From Aestuariibacter sp. A3R04 (GTDB lineage Bacteria; Pseudomonadota; Gammaproteobacteria; Enterobacterales; Alteromonadaceae): DNA of 64,000 nt. Below the pieces are notes generated by a model, which made no database searches, was not told where the DNA came from, and saw only the letters and a list, made by a program, of their open reading frames with translations. This document shows, piece after piece, positions 37,466 to 46,941 of this stretch. How positions within the stretch are numbered: the first letter of the stretch is position 1; every line of letters begins with the position of its first letter. The translations under genes and the position numbers were made by a program. The DNA lies in the NCBI RefSeq assembly GCF_018860805.1, contig NZ_JAHKQR010000009.1, positions 1 to 64,000 on the forward strand, given 5' to 3'.

Positions 37466-37873
37466 TCAGGCGTCTTTAACCAGTACAGAAATTTTTTCGA
37501 TACCTGCAATTTTTACCTGGTTCATGACTTCAACAACAATACCGTGTTCAGTATCCTGATCTGCCTGAATAGCTGCAGAATCCGTGTTGTTTTCAGCAAG
37601 AAACGTTTGCGCGTTGGCTACAACACGACGAATGTCAACTTCACGGCCACCCATACTGATAATACCATTCGCATCAATGCGAATAGACAGGGATCTTGAA
37701 GGCTGATTGTTATTCGACTTGTTATCCTCCGGCCGGTTTACGTCCAGACCTTTCTCTTTCACAAAAGAGGTTGTAACAATGAAGAAGATCAACATGATGA
37801 ACACGATGTCCAACATGGGGGTCATGTCAATCTGTGCCTCGTCATCGGCACTGGTATGCTTTTTTCTTTTCAT
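37466..37873 (-). CDS. exbD: ExbD/TolR-family biopolymer transport protein
   Basis: The start is set at ATG 37873 (MKRKKHTSADDEAQIDMTPMLD), giving 135 residues; the longer reading lacks support. A single N-terminal helix follows the conserved IDMTPMLDIVFIMLIFFIVTTSF, with the proton-path Asp in MLDIVF. A periplasmic domain of about 95 residues follows. It should work with an ExbB partner to energise TonB. No exbB or tonB is adjacent; its neighbours are a zincin-like gene and fldB, with a 138-base gap upstream. Confidence 0.92.
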   Translation of the reverse strand: MKRKKHTSADDEAQIDMTPMLDIVFIMLIFFIVTTSFVKEKGLDVNRPEDNKSNNNQPSRSLSIRIDANGIISMGGREVDIRRVVANAQTFLAENNTDSAAIQADQDTEHGIVVEVMNQVKIAGIEKISVLVKDA

Positions 37874-38011
37874 CTCGTAGTCTTTCTTCTCTTTAAGTTC
37901 GAGCACCCTAGTATACTGTTTGTTATCAAAACTGATAGCATTTTGTAAGAAACAGACACCGTTATTAACACTTGTTGGTGGCTTTTTGGCCACTATCACC
38001 GGAGAGTATCG

Positions 38012-38815
38012 TTATTGCGGTGATTTTTTCGTCAGGGCAACCCCGAGTTGGTAAAAATACAACATTAACGAATCATTAAGCTGTATACGCAAATTACCAT
38101 GAGGATAAATACCAAGTCTAGCCTCTGCAGACTTTTTTGTTCCCTGAACAAGAAAGGCGTTCTTCAATGGGTTGTCCTGAATGCATGCTTCAAAAGCCCG
38201 GGCAGCCATTTCCTGAGGCGTAGCATAATAATACATTTTTAACGCGCGATCAGCTTCAATTGATCGCAAAAGGTACGTGCTGGGGTTATTTTGATCGTTC
38301 AAAAACATCAGTTTAAAACAATCGCATAGCACGTCATTCAAGGGGTGAGAGCGAATGGGGGCATTGTCTAACCACGCTTTTGAAGCAAAGGATCCCGTCG
38401 GTAGATCATCGAAAACGTAAGATGCAATGTAATGATCGAAAGCGTGAAACCACTCGTGGGCTAATGCGCCGCCGCCTGCGTTTTTAGCCAAGGCGAGTTG
38501 GCGCTTCGCACTGTTGTAATGGGCACTGGCGTGTTTCTGACCGCCACTGCCAAATGCCAGTGAAAGGCTACCGTTTAGCGAAACAACCTGTTCGCTAACA
38601 TGTAAGATCTCTGCCAGATCGTACAATGCATCGAAAAATAGATTTGCCGCTAATTGTTGCTCTTGTGGAGTAACCCATTTTCCTACGGTAATACTCGCGA
38701 AGTTAAAGAGCTTGCGAATATCCTGAAAGCTCACGTCGGCTCCGTCGCGGTGCGATGGGCCATTGCGAAAATACTCCCGATGAAGCCTGCCAGGTTTGTT
38801 GTTATCCGAGTTCAT
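38012..38815 (-). CDS. CLCA_X-type protein with HExxH zinc-peptidase motif
   Basis: The 267-residue soluble protein of unknown function resembles proteins named CLCA_X family in Vibrio and Alteromonadales. GGALAHEWFHAFDHYI (His120, Glu121, His124, His128) is a zincin-like HExxH motif. AACIQDNPLKN and other C-terminal motifs look like those of large polyvalent-protein associated domains. It has no signal peptide or membrane helix. The start overlaps the 3' end of fldB by 14 bases, so they share a transcript. Protease activity is inference from the motif. Confidence 0.75.
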   Translation of the reverse strand: MNSDNNKPGRLHREYFRNGPSHRDGADVSFQDIRKLFNFASITVGKWVTPQEQQLAANLFFDALYDLAEILHVSEQVVSLNGSLSLAFGSGGQKHASAHYNSAKRQLALAKNAGGGALAHEWFHAFDHYIASYVFDDLPTGSFASKAWLDNAPIRSHPLNDVLCDCFKLMFLNDQNNPSTYLLRSIEADRALKMYYYATPQEMAARAFEACIQDNPLKNAFLVQGTKKSAEARLGIYPHGNLRIQLNDSLMLYFYQLGVALTKKSPQ

Positions 38816-39338
38816 CTAAGAGTTGGTGACACCAGGTTTGAATGCGATCATCGGTAAGATCGTACTGATTTTCGTCATCCAGGCTAAGCCCAACAAAATG
38901 ACGTTTATCTTCCGTAAGCCCTTTGGATGCGGCAAAATCGTAGCCCTGATTAGGCCACAGCCCGATAAACTCGCAGCCGGACTCCGATAGTGCGTCGTGC
39001 AACATACCCAGCGCATCCTGAAACCAGTCTGCATAACCTAGCTGATCACCCAGTCCAAAAAGAGCGACGGTTTTATCTTTCAGGTTGAGTTGGTAAACGT
39101 CTTCCCAGCTTGATTCCCAATCTTCCTGAAGCTCGCCAAAATCCCATGTGGAAATACCAAAGACGATAATGTCGAACGCTTCGCACTGCTTCAGCGCAGT
39201 CTCTTTGATGTTGAACACACTGACAACAGGCGCTTCAAAGAGCGCATCTAGCTGAGCCTGAATTTTTTCTGCCGCCATTTCGGTGTAGCAGGTTGTAGAC
39301 CCATAAAACAACCCGATAGACAGACCTGCGTCACTCAT
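38802..39338 (-). CDS. fldB: flavodoxin FldB
   Basis: The 178-residue long-chain flavodoxin has the FMN phosphate loop FYGSTTCYTEMAAEKI, the first aromatic loop GISTWDFGELQEDWE and the second, FGLGDQLGYADWFQDALG. The STTCYT sequence marks it as FldB rather than FldA. It is a one-electron carrier. The ATG overlaps the end of the PhoD-like gene by four bases. Confidence 0.95.
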   Translation of the reverse strand: MSDAGLSIGLFYGSTTCYTEMAAEKIQAQLDALFEAPVVSVFNIKETALKQCEAFDIIVFGISTWDFGELQEDWESSWEDVYQLNLKDKTVALFGLGDQLGYADWFQDALGMLHDALSESGCEFIGLWPNQGYDFAASKGLTEDKRHFVGLSLDDENQYDLTDDRIQTWCHQLLDELG

Positions 39339-41215
39339 TCATCACCTTTCTTATCTTCCTCGCGGGGAGGGAATTCTACCGTATCTCCATTCCCGCACAA
39401 TGCTCTGCACGTAACAGTGGTGTCATTTTCCCTTAAAACAAGTTGTCCAATGGCAGAACAGTTGAGCAGCGCCTTTCTGCCCCTGCCATTGGGCGGGCGT
39501 GAACGCACCGCCATATTTCGTCGTCTGGTAAAGACGTTTAGCGGCGACTTATGACCATAGAACCAGCGATTGAGGCGTTCCAGCCATTTCAGTAAGCCCG
39601 GGGGAAATGTGTTTTTAATACCGCTACAGGTAAATTGTGTGATGTGCGGGCTATTTCGCCTAAACCGCAACCGCACATCGTAAACGAATGAGTAGTGCAC
39701 ATCACCTGACAATATAATGAATTCAGGCGGCGTTTTGTAGTGTCTGAAAATATTCAGAATGACGTTGGCAGTGCCTTTGTGTGCCATCCAGTTTTCGGCA
39801 TCAACTGTCAGTGCCTTCCCAAAGAAGGTAAATACTTTTTGAATGGCTTCTATCATTTTTACCCCGTAAATTGGCGCCGCAGACACAACAATAACGGCAT
39901 GCTGGCCAATCAACGCCTGTTGAAATTCACACAGGGCTTCCCAATCCATGAGCCCGGACGGCTTGTTTAAGCTCGATTCTGAACGCCAACGACGGGTTCG
40001 CGTGTCCATGACATAAACCGGTGGGGAGGTGTTTAGGCTGTAGTGCCATTCTTCAAAATCAAACAACGTGCTGATGAAAGTGTCTTGCTCAACCAGACCT
40101 TCTGAGGTGAATACCGTGCGTGCCTGCTCTTCAATATGAATGAATTTGTCGGGTTGATTTCCCCAGCCCTGGCAAAGCCAATAGCCAACCAGTGCGTTGC
40201 CTACCATTCGTCGGGAGAGCGGATGACCGTATACTTCCTGCTCCCATCCCCGGGTCAGATTCCAATCGTCGGTAACATCGTGATCGTCGAAAATCATGTA
40301 AACAGGGATGTGGGCTAATGCCCGTCGAATCCTGGGCAGGGTTTCGACAAACTTTTGAATGACCGTTTGTTCCCGCTCGAACTGCTGTTTGTACTCATCA
40401 GGTACTTCGTCGACAGACAACCGGATACAGCGCCACAATGACGGCGACCATACCAATAAATACATGGCGAGTATTTCCGCCAGACTGATCAGGTGATTTT
40501 TGGCATTCACCGATGTGAAAACGGGTTTTTGCTTGGCGCCGAAAAACAGCTTTGACAATGCAGTATTAGTGGCAATACTGGGAAGGATGCGGTCGCGCTG
40601 GTAGTAGTTTAACGGGTGATCCGCTAAGGCACTGCTGTGATCGATAATTGCCCCTTCCAAGGGTTCAGGATGAAGTTCAAGGAGACTTATGACTTTTTGA
40701 ATGGCTTGAAGAGTAGGGCCTGCCACGTCGTCGCTATAAACCTGGTCTCCGGTGAGCAGTAATATATCTGGCCGTGTCAGGCCGCCGTTTAGCTCTTCAG
40801 CTATCAGTTTGTCTACTCTGGTGAGCGCATCGGTTTCAGGGTGATGGGGTTTGCGACACGAGCCGTGGAGTACGTTGTTGAGTGTGGGTTGCCAGTAAAA
40901 CGAAAAGGCGTTTTCATCGGGATAGCAAAATTCTGCTTTTTCACGGTCCCAACGGCTTTGTTGATCGGTGGCGGAAAAGGTGAGGTCATAACTGTATCGC
41001 TCACCGGCTGAGAGCCCGCTTTCTGGTGTCGCTGTAAGCAAATAGACAAAGGCCTTTTTTCCAATACAAACTGTGTGTACAGATGTTGTGATGCGCTCGC
41101 CGTTTAGGGTAAGTGACGGGGTACATGCTTCCGTGCTCACGCACCATACGGTGAAACCGTTGTTGTCGGTATGTCGCAGCAGCGGCCCGGCTATGATCAG
41201 GGGAAGCAATGACAT
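39335..41215 (-). CDS. PhoD-like metallophosphatase
   Basis: The 626-residue protein contains a PhoD-type metallophosphatase core. Metal-binding motifs are LLTGDQVYSDDVAGP, MIFDDHDVTDDWN and ILSGDVHYSFVYD. The N-terminal 120 residues form a beta-rich domain (SLTLNGERITTS). No Tat motif or signal peptide is seen, unlike classical PhoD, so it may be cytosolic. Substrate unknown. First gene of a set with fldB, the zincin-like gene and possibly exbD; divergent from the phytase-like lipoprotein. Confidence 0.83.
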   Translation of the reverse strand: MSLLPLIIAGPLLRHTDNNGFTVWCVSTEACTPSLTLNGERITTSVHTVCIGKKAFVYLLTATPESGLSAGERYSYDLTFSATDQQSRWDREKAEFCYPDENAFSFYWQPTLNNVLHGSCRKPHHPETDALTRVDKLIAEELNGGLTRPDILLLTGDQVYSDDVAGPTLQAIQKVISLLELHPEPLEGAIIDHSSALADHPLNYYQRDRILPSIATNTALSKLFFGAKQKPVFTSVNAKNHLISLAEILAMYLLVWSPSLWRCIRLSVDEVPDEYKQQFEREQTVIQKFVETLPRIRRALAHIPVYMIFDDHDVTDDWNLTRGWEQEVYGHPLSRRMVGNALVGYWLCQGWGNQPDKFIHIEEQARTVFTSEGLVEQDTFISTLFDFEEWHYSLNTSPPVYVMDTRTRRWRSESSLNKPSGLMDWEALCEFQQALIGQHAVIVVSAAPIYGVKMIEAIQKVFTFFGKALTVDAENWMAHKGTANVILNIFRHYKTPPEFIILSGDVHYSFVYDVRLRFRRNSPHITQFTCSGIKNTFPPGLLKWLERLNRWFYGHKSPLNVFTRRRNMAVRSRPPNGRGRKALLNCSAIGQLVLRENDTTVTCRALCGNGDTVEFPPREEDKKGDE

Positions 41216-41338
41216 CTGTTTGTAACGCTCCTTTGCGATAAACGTGAAACGTTTTGCACATTGGCCCCTTGCCTGGCCACTTGCAATACGCGATGATGGG
41301 AATTATTTCTGAATTCCTCAATCAGTTAAAGGAAAACA

Positions 41339-42466
41339 ATGAAACAAAATATTGTTTTAGCCATCTTTGCTTTGTGCGCATTGATCGCTTGCAGTGAAGC
41401 GCCAGAACACATTGATGTTCAGTCTATCCAATCGTCTTTAGCTGTCGAGGGAAAATGGATTAAAAATAATCAGGGTGAGATTATGGCCGATCCACAGACC
41501 TCTGGTCTGACCCTGTGGAACGGTCAGTTGGTGACGCTTTCCGATGCCAGTGCCACAGAAGATATGCAGCGCAAACTCCACTATATTGATGCAGAGCAAG
41601 CGGTATTCTCCAGCGACAGTGAAAAAATGCGCATGGCCAATATTGTTCGTCGCAGTTGTTTTAGTGCTTATTTGGCGGATAAACCTGATTTGGAAGCGCT
41701 GGTAGCGGATCCGAATCAGCCTGGCGTGTTTTACACGGTGACAGAAGACGCTACCCGAACCGGAGCACTGTCTGTGCGCTGTCAGCAGAAGTACCAGGAG
41801 ACAGGATCTACCGATTATCCCACGTTGTTGGTTCGACTGGAGAAAACTGAATTTGGCACCACTATGACAGGCGTCAGGCCCATTCAGTTTGATATGGCTA
41901 TGCAAGTAGGTGATTTTCCTAACGACGGCATTGAAGGTATGGCGATGAACGAGGAAAGAACCTTGTACCTGGGCCTTGAAAAAGATGCCAACGGGCAACC
42001 GCGTATTTTTTCTGTGCAATTGGATGACGGGTTTTGGGACAGCACAGATTTTGTGGCCGTGAGCGAACCTGCCTTAGCTTTACCAGCTTTTAGCAGTGGT
42101 AATCATCCCATAAATGGTTTGGCTTACTACAAACATGACGATGAAAAAGGGTATTTGTTGGCAGCGGCGCGCAACGATAACGAATTGTGGATCATTCCTG
42201 AGGACGGCTCGCCCTTCAGACGCATTCTGATGCACTTTACGGCACCGGTGGACAGCAAAAGTTCAGCCTGTCAGTCGCCTGAAATCATGGACAATGCCTC
42301 TATCGAAGGGCTTGTCGTTGTGGATAATACGCTGTGGATGCTGAATGACCCCTGGAAAGAAAATTATTTAAAGAATATTCGTTGTGAAGCGAACAAAGGA
42401 CATTATGAAGCCATGGCGCCGTTGTTGTTTTCCACTCCCCTGCAATCGGCTTGGTTTAACGATTAA
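41339..42466 (+). CDS. lipoprotein with phytase-like beta-propeller features
   Basis: The 375-residue lipoprotein has lipobox LIAC (Cys18). Repeats such as NDGIEGMAMNEERTLYLGLEKD and NASIEGLVVVDNTLWMLNDPW resemble the esterase-like domain of phytase beta-propellers. QTSGLTLWNGQLVTLSDAS fits a first blade. The family is poorly characterised; I cannot assign a substrate. AAAGGAAAAC precedes the ATG. Single gene. Confidence 0.7.
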   Translation: MKQNIVLAIFALCALIACSEAPEHIDVQSIQSSLAVEGKWIKNNQGEIMADPQTSGLTLWNGQLVTLSDASATEDMQRKLHYIDAEQAVFSSDSEKMRMANIVRRSCFSAYLADKPDLEALVADPNQPGVFYTVTEDATRTGALSVRCQQKYQETGSTDYPTLLVRLEKTEFGTTMTGVRPIQFDMAMQVGDFPNDGIEGMAMNEERTLYLGLEKDANGQPRIFSVQLDDGFWDSTDFVAVSEPALALPAFSSGNHPINGLAYYKHDDEKGYLLAAARNDNELWIIPEDGSPFRRILMHFTAPVDSKSSACQSPEIMDNASIEGLVVVDNTLWMLNDPWKENYLKNIRCEANKGHYEAMAPLLFSTPLQSAWFND

Positions 42467-42475
42467 TCGTACTTA

Positions 42476-42498
42476 CCGGTGTGCTCTGTGCACACCGG
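42476..42498. terminator. 9-bp hairpin between convergent genes
   Basis: CCGGTGTGC (42476-42484) and GCACACCGG (42490-42498) pair perfectly around TCTGT. No U tract follows on either strand, so it is an atypical terminator or a site of another kind. Confidence 0.45.
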
Positions 42499-42514
42499 CG
42501 GGCAGGAGAAAGCA

Positions 42515-43051
42515 CTATCTCAGGCGTTCTGCAAAGGTCTTTTTAAATTTAGCCAGTTTAGGGGCCACTACCATCGCGCAGTATTGATTTTCAGGATTAT
42601 TTTTGAAATAACTTTGATGGTAGTCTTCCGCCGGGAAGTAGTTATTTATTTCGGTGACTTCGGTAACGATGGGGTCTGGCCAGACTTCATCATTCGTCAT
42701 TTCCTGAATGATGTTCTGTGCTTCCCGCTTTTGATCATCGTTGTGATAAAACACCGCGCTTCTATACTGAGGGCCTACATCGTTGCCCTGTCTGTTAATC
42801 TGAGTGGGATTGTGTAGCGCAAAAAAAATCTCCAAAATTTCCCGGTAGCTAATTTTGCTGCTATCAAAATCGATCCTGACAACCTCTGCGTGCCCGGTAT
42901 CACCTTTGCAAACCGCTTCGTAACTGGGGTTGTCGACATGGCCCCCAGCGTAACCGGATATAGCACTTTCCACTCCATCGACACTGTTAAACGCCGACTC
43001 TATACACCAGAAGCAACCACCGGCAAGGGTGGCAGTTTGTGTTGTTGACAT
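42515..43051 (-). CDS. msrA: peptide-methionine (S)-S-oxide reductase MsrA
   Basis: The 178-residue MsrA has the catalytic motif AGGCFWCIESAF near the N-terminus, followed by GYAGGHVDNPSYEAVCKGDTGHAE and QYRSAVFYHN. It reduces methionine-S-sulfoxide in proteins. No signal peptide; cytosolic. No fused or adjacent msrB. Single gene. Confidence 0.97.
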   Translation of the reverse strand: MSTTQTATLAGGCFWCIESAFNSVDGVESAISGYAGGHVDNPSYEAVCKGDTGHAEVVRIDFDSSKISYREILEIFFALHNPTQINRQGNDVGPQYRSAVFYHNDDQKREAQNIIQEMTNDEVWPDPIVTEVTEINNYFPAEDYHQSYFKNNPENQYCAMVVAPKLAKFKKTFAERLR

Positions 43052-43208
43052 GGTTTATCCTTACAATATTCTGATGACTATAATGTGGTCATACAGACCG
43101 TGTTCTTCAAGGGAAGCTTACACATTTTTAATTATACAATGGCACAGAAATCGTAAACTGTAAGTAGTAAGCGACAACGCAACCATCAACAAGCGCCGAG
43201 GCGATGAT

Positions 43209-43631
43209 ATGAAAATCTTTTACGACAGTACATGCCCGTTGTGCTGCGCCGAAATGCGGCATTTAAAGAATCGGGACGGCGACAATGTGATACAACTGGT
43301 GGATATAAACGGGGCTGATTTCCCGCGACAATATCCGCAATTGGATTGGCATGCACTGAATGCCCGTATTCACGTGATGCTGGAAAACGGGCGTCTGGTG
43401 TCTGGGCTCGATGCTACTCACGCAGCTTGGAAAACGGTGGGCAGGGGGTGGTTCTATGCCCCTTTGCGCTGGCCGTTAATTCGCATTCTAGCCGACCGTG
43501 CTTATGAGCTTTTCGCCAAACACCGCTATACCATTTCGTTTTTACTTACGGGCAAACGCAGAGACTGTAGTAGCGGCCAGTGCGTCACAACAATGAAAAG
43601 TGGTGGGAAGCGCACTGATGAGCGAAGTTAA
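43209..43631 (+). CDS. thiol-disulfide oxidoreductase, DCC family (DUF393)
   Basis: The 140-residue protein begins with the DCC signature FYDSTCPLCCAEMRHLKNRD (Asp-x-x-Cys-x-x-Cys). The HVMLENGRLVSGLDATHAAW segment is typical. These proteins are thioredoxin-like with uncertain substrates. AGGCGATGAT precedes the ATG. The 3' end overlaps the SDR gene by 14 bases. Confidence 0.88.
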   Translation: MKIFYDSTCPLCCAEMRHLKNRDGDNVIQLVDINGADFPRQYPQLDWHALNARIHVMLENGRLVSGLDATHAAWKTVGRGWFYAPLRWPLIRILADRAYELFAKHRYTISFLLTGKRRDCSSGQCVTTMKSGGKRTDERS

Positions 43632-44364
43632 GGCCGCACATTTGGTTATCGGGGCCGGCGGTGCCATTGGCAAGGCCGTAGTTGAAAAACTGTTGGAAGA
43701 TACGCCGGAGACCGTTATTTATGCGGTGTCCAGAAAGCACATAGACAGCCAGAGAGAAACTGGCGTCGTATATGTGGAACTTGATACGACGGACGAGCAG
43801 GCCGTAACCGACTGGGTCGGTGAGCGGAAAAAACAGGGAGTACTGTTTCACAAAGTCATTTGCACTATCGGTATGTTGCACGGAGACGGTGCCTGTCATT
43901 CTCTGTTTCCAGAGAAGAAAGTTGAGGATATTACCGGTCAGGGTTTACTCAATTATTTTGCTGTAAATGCCGTTCTTCCGGCTTTGTGGTTAAAAGCCTT
44001 AATAACCGCCATGGCACCGTCGCGCGGAGTGATTTGTTGTCTCAGTGCCCGTGTAGGCAGTATTAGCGACAATCAGCTGGGCGGTTGGTATGGCTATCGC
44101 GCATCGAAGGCGGCATTGAATATGCTGCTGAAAACGGCGGCTGTGGAGTACGCCCGCAGAAGTAAAAACACCGTCCTGGTGAGCTACCACCCAGGTACGG
44201 TTGAGAGTAACCTCTCAGCCCCTTTCCAAAAGAATGTTCCTGAGGGGAAATTGTTCAGTCCGGTCTATACGGCGTCACAGTTGTTGGCATTCATCAATAA
44301 CGTTCACCGCTCAGAGGGCAACATCCATTTCGTTGATTGGGCCCATAATACTATTCCTTGGTAG
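43618..44364 (+). CDS. short-chain dehydrogenase (CsgA/C-factor-like SDR)
   Basis: The start at ATG 43618 (SEVKAAHLVIGAGGAIGKAV) is preceded by GGGAAG, nine bases before. The 248-residue SDR has a nucleotide motif with GAGGAIG in place of TGxxxGIG. CLSARVGSISDNQLGGWYGYRASKAALNML supplies the Ser/Tyr/Lys triad (YRASK). It resembles the C-factor-like subgroup found next to DCC proteins and photolyases in marine bacteria. Substrate unknown. Confidence 0.85.
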   Translation: MSEVKAAHLVIGAGGAIGKAVVEKLLEDTPETVIYAVSRKHIDSQRETGVVYVELDTTDEQAVTDWVGERKKQGVLFHKVICTIGMLHGDGACHSLFPEKKVEDITGQGLLNYFAVNAVLPALWLKALITAMAPSRGVICCLSARVGSISDNQLGGWYGYRASKAALNMLLKTAAVEYARRSKNTVLVSYHPGTVESNLSAPFQKNVPEGKLFSPVYTASQLLAFINNVHRSEGNIHFVDWAHNTIPW

Positions 44365-44618
44365 AAGCCTGTAAAATTTGCAGTGGTCAAACTTCGCGTT
44401 TCACGCGTTCAAGTTCGAGACATTCCGTGCTGACGCTGATAATATTTGCCATTACCCGTGGTGGAAGCTGCGCGATGCGTTAGTCTGACAGGGTGTTTGG
44501 GGAAGGTGTAAAGCCGGAATAACGACATATAAAACCGGCGCATAGCAATTAATTACATTGTGATTGTCACAACCGTCATCGCCACCCAATTATAACAATA
44601 AGTGAAGAGGAAGATGAT

Positions 44619-46040
44619 ATGAGCGGGACCAGAGAACAGTTCGGATCGCGCATAGGTTTTATTTTGGCTGCCGCTGGTTCAGCGGTGGGGATCGGCAATC
44701 TCGTAGGGTTCCCGGTGGGTGCAGCGAAAAACGGCGGCGGCGCATTCCTGCTGATGTATGCCATTTTTGTTGTTGCGATATGTTTACCCGTGATGCTCGC
44801 GGAAATGTCAGTGGGGCGCCATGCGAGAAAAGATCCCCTCGGCGCCTATCGCGAGATTAGCAATAACAACGGTGCCTGGAAGGTGGCCGGATGGCTGTCT
44901 ATTATTACCCCCTTTATGATTGCCGTATTTTATTTGGTGATTACGGTTTGGATATTCGGTTATCTGTATGAAGTGTTAACCGGTGGCCTGGATGTTTTGG
45001 CGAATCCGGAAACCTTTGACGCCTTTATAAATAGTGAAAAAATCTTTATCTATATGGCTGCGGTACTCGTTGTGGTGTACCTCATCTTGCAAGGGGGCGT
45101 AAAGGAAGGGATAGAAAAGGCTGCTAAACTGCTGATGCCTACCTTGTTTATCATGTTGTTGTTATTGGTTGGTTTTGTGCTCATGCAGGACAACGCCATG
45201 AAGGGCGTAGAGTTTTATTTGGTTCCGGATTTCAGCAAGATCAACGCTTCCGTTATTAATGGTGCACTGTCGCAGGCATTCTTTTCTTTGTCGTTGGGCA
45301 TGGGGATCATGATTACCTATGGCAGTTATATTGACAAACGCGCCGATGTTCCAGGCTCTGCGAAATTAGTGGCCCTCACCGACACAGCCGTGGCTTTCAC
45401 GGCTGGCCTGATGATTTTGCCTGCCATCTTTTCTTTTGATCCCAACACGAATCCCGACGAACTCAGCGAGTCTTCCATTGGTATGATTTTCACCTTTTTA
45501 CCGAAAATTTTCCTCGCCTTGCAAGACTCGATCGGGTACATAGGTGCGAGTATTGTGGCTGCCATTTTCTTCCTGCAGGTCTTTTTTGCTGCCATCACGT
45601 CATTGGTGTCGATTTTCGAAGTTCCGGTAGCGGCGTTGATGGATGAGAAAGATATGGAGAGAAAGCCTGCACTGTTTATTCTAGGCTCCCTCATGGTTAT
45701 TCTTGCGGTGTTGTGCGCCCTGTCTTTTGGCTACAATCAATTTTTTACTGGTTTTGTCAGTTATGCCGGAGCCAGTAAGTCATTCTTCGACGTGATTTAC
45801 GATGTGTTTTACGACACAATTTTACCGTTAAACGGTTTCCTGATTTGTATCTTTGTGATTTATCGCTGGAAAAAGGTAAATTTTAACAAGGCGTTAGACC
45901 AGGGGGCCGAAAGTTACAAAGGCAGCTTCTTCGAGAAATACGTGGATATTTCTGTGGGCACCTTTATTCCGGTAATTTTGCTGGTGGTGTTCATAAATAC
46001 GGTAGCCGTGAAATACTTTGGTACCAGTTTATTCGGATAA
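44619..46040 (+). CDS. sodium-dependent transporter (NSS/SNF family)
   Basis: The 473-residue membrane protein has about eleven helices. RIGFILAAAGSAVGIGNLVGFPVGAAKNGGGAFLL is the substrate/Na+-binding first helix signature. It is similar in length to bacterial NSS proteins such as MhsT and LeuT, which carry amino acids with Na+. Substrate unknown. GAAGAGGAAGATGAT precedes the ATG. The 3' end overlaps the convergent epimerase gene by 12 bases. Confidence 0.93.
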   Translation: MSGTREQFGSRIGFILAAAGSAVGIGNLVGFPVGAAKNGGGAFLLMYAIFVVAICLPVMLAEMSVGRHARKDPLGAYREISNNNGAWKVAGWLSIITPFMIAVFYLVITVWIFGYLYEVLTGGLDVLANPETFDAFINSEKIFIYMAAVLVVVYLILQGGVKEGIEKAAKLLMPTLFIMLLLLVGFVLMQDNAMKGVEFYLVPDFSKINASVINGALSQAFFSLSLGMGIMITYGSYIDKRADVPGSAKLVALTDTAVAFTAGLMILPAIFSFDPNTNPDELSESSIGMIFTFLPKIFLALQDSIGYIGASIVAAIFFLQVFFAAITSLVSIFEVPVAALMDEKDMERKPALFILGSLMVILAVLCALSFGYNQFFTGFVSYAGASKSFFDVIYDVFYDTILPLNGFLICIFVIYRWKKVNFNKALDQGAESYKGSFFEKYVDISVGTFIPVILLVVFINTVAVKYFGTSLFG

Positions 46041-46880
46041 GCAGTCTGGCAACATGCCATAGGGGCTGGCGTATTTTAGCGATAGCCCCAGCTTTTTTAA
46101 GCTCGAATGACAGTCGATGACTTTGCTGTTTACACCGGCTTCATCATTGAAGATCGGAGACGGCAAGGAGAATTGTCTGGCAGCTTCGGTGTAATATGCC
46201 TTGCGGGTCGGATGAACAGTGCTACACAAATGAAATACATTTGGTTGTCTCGTCTCTAGTTTTTGAGTTAACACGTTTTTTAACGCCGTGATCACGTCAT
46301 CTACATGGACTAAATTGACGGGTTGGCCGCCATTGACAAGTTCCTTTCCAGCGAGAAACTTGATCGGGTGACGGTCTTGACCAATCAGGCCAGATAGTCG
46401 TAACACCGATATGCGGGCATCTTGTTTTGCCAGCAAGTGGTCTTCTATTTCACAATGCGCTTTGCCCGAAGCTGTATCGGGTGCCCGTTCGCTGTTTTCT
46501 GAAACGAGTCCTTCGCGTTTGCCGAATACCGATGTGGTGCTGATAAAAATTAAACGCTGGGTTGAGGATAAAAGCAGAGTATCAACCAGCTTTGTCACGT
46601 GGTTGACAAAGTCGCTATCAATGGAGCCTTTTCTTCCCGGGGGAATGTTGAGCACCAGGTTGTTGTGCGCAAGAGACGAGGTTAAACGATGGGGATCATC
46701 GCCTAACGCATAAATAAGGGGAGTAACGCCAAGTGTTTTTAACAGACGAGCTTTGTCTTTACTACGCGTGGTGCCGGCAATTGTCCAGTCTGTAGATTGT
46801 CTCGCGAAATGTTGACCTAACCAACCGCATCCGCAAAAGGTGACCGATTTCCCGGTGGTGGTGAATGTAGACAATGACAT
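46029..46880 (-). CDS. NAD(P)-dependent epimerase/reductase-like protein (YeeZ type)
   Basis: The 283-residue extended SDR has an N-terminal nucleotide-binding motif GCGWLGQHFA, then ISTTSVFGKREG and LRLSGLIGQDRHPIKFLAGKELVNGGQPVNLVHVDDV, the pattern of the YeeZ-like family. The YxxxK catalytic pair is not obvious. The substrate is unknown. It is convergent with, and overlaps, the NSS transporter gene. Confidence 0.82.
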   Translation of the reverse strand: MSLSTFTTTGKSVTFCGCGWLGQHFARQSTDWTIAGTTRSKDKARLLKTLGVTPLIYALGDDPHRLTSSLAHNNLVLNIPPGRKGSIDSDFVNHVTKLVDTLLLSSTQRLIFISTTSVFGKREGLVSENSERAPDTASGKAHCEIEDHLLAKQDARISVLRLSGLIGQDRHPIKFLAGKELVNGGQPVNLVHVDDVITALKNVLTQKLETRQPNVFHLCSTVHPTRKAYYTEAARQFSLPSPIFNDEAGVNSKVIDCHSSLKKLGLSLKYASPYGMLPDCLSE

Positions 46881-46908
46881 AAAATAAAGCCGGAAAGATG
46901 TTTCCGGC
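46881..46908 (-). terminator. terminator of the yggN-like gene
   Basis: GCCGGAAA (46889-46896) pairs with TTTCCGGC (46901-46908). On the minus strand it is followed by TTTATTTT. It lies just upstream of the epimerase start. Confidence 0.75.
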
Positions 46909-46941
46909 AGTATAGCAAAAAAACGTCAGGTAAACGGCGGA

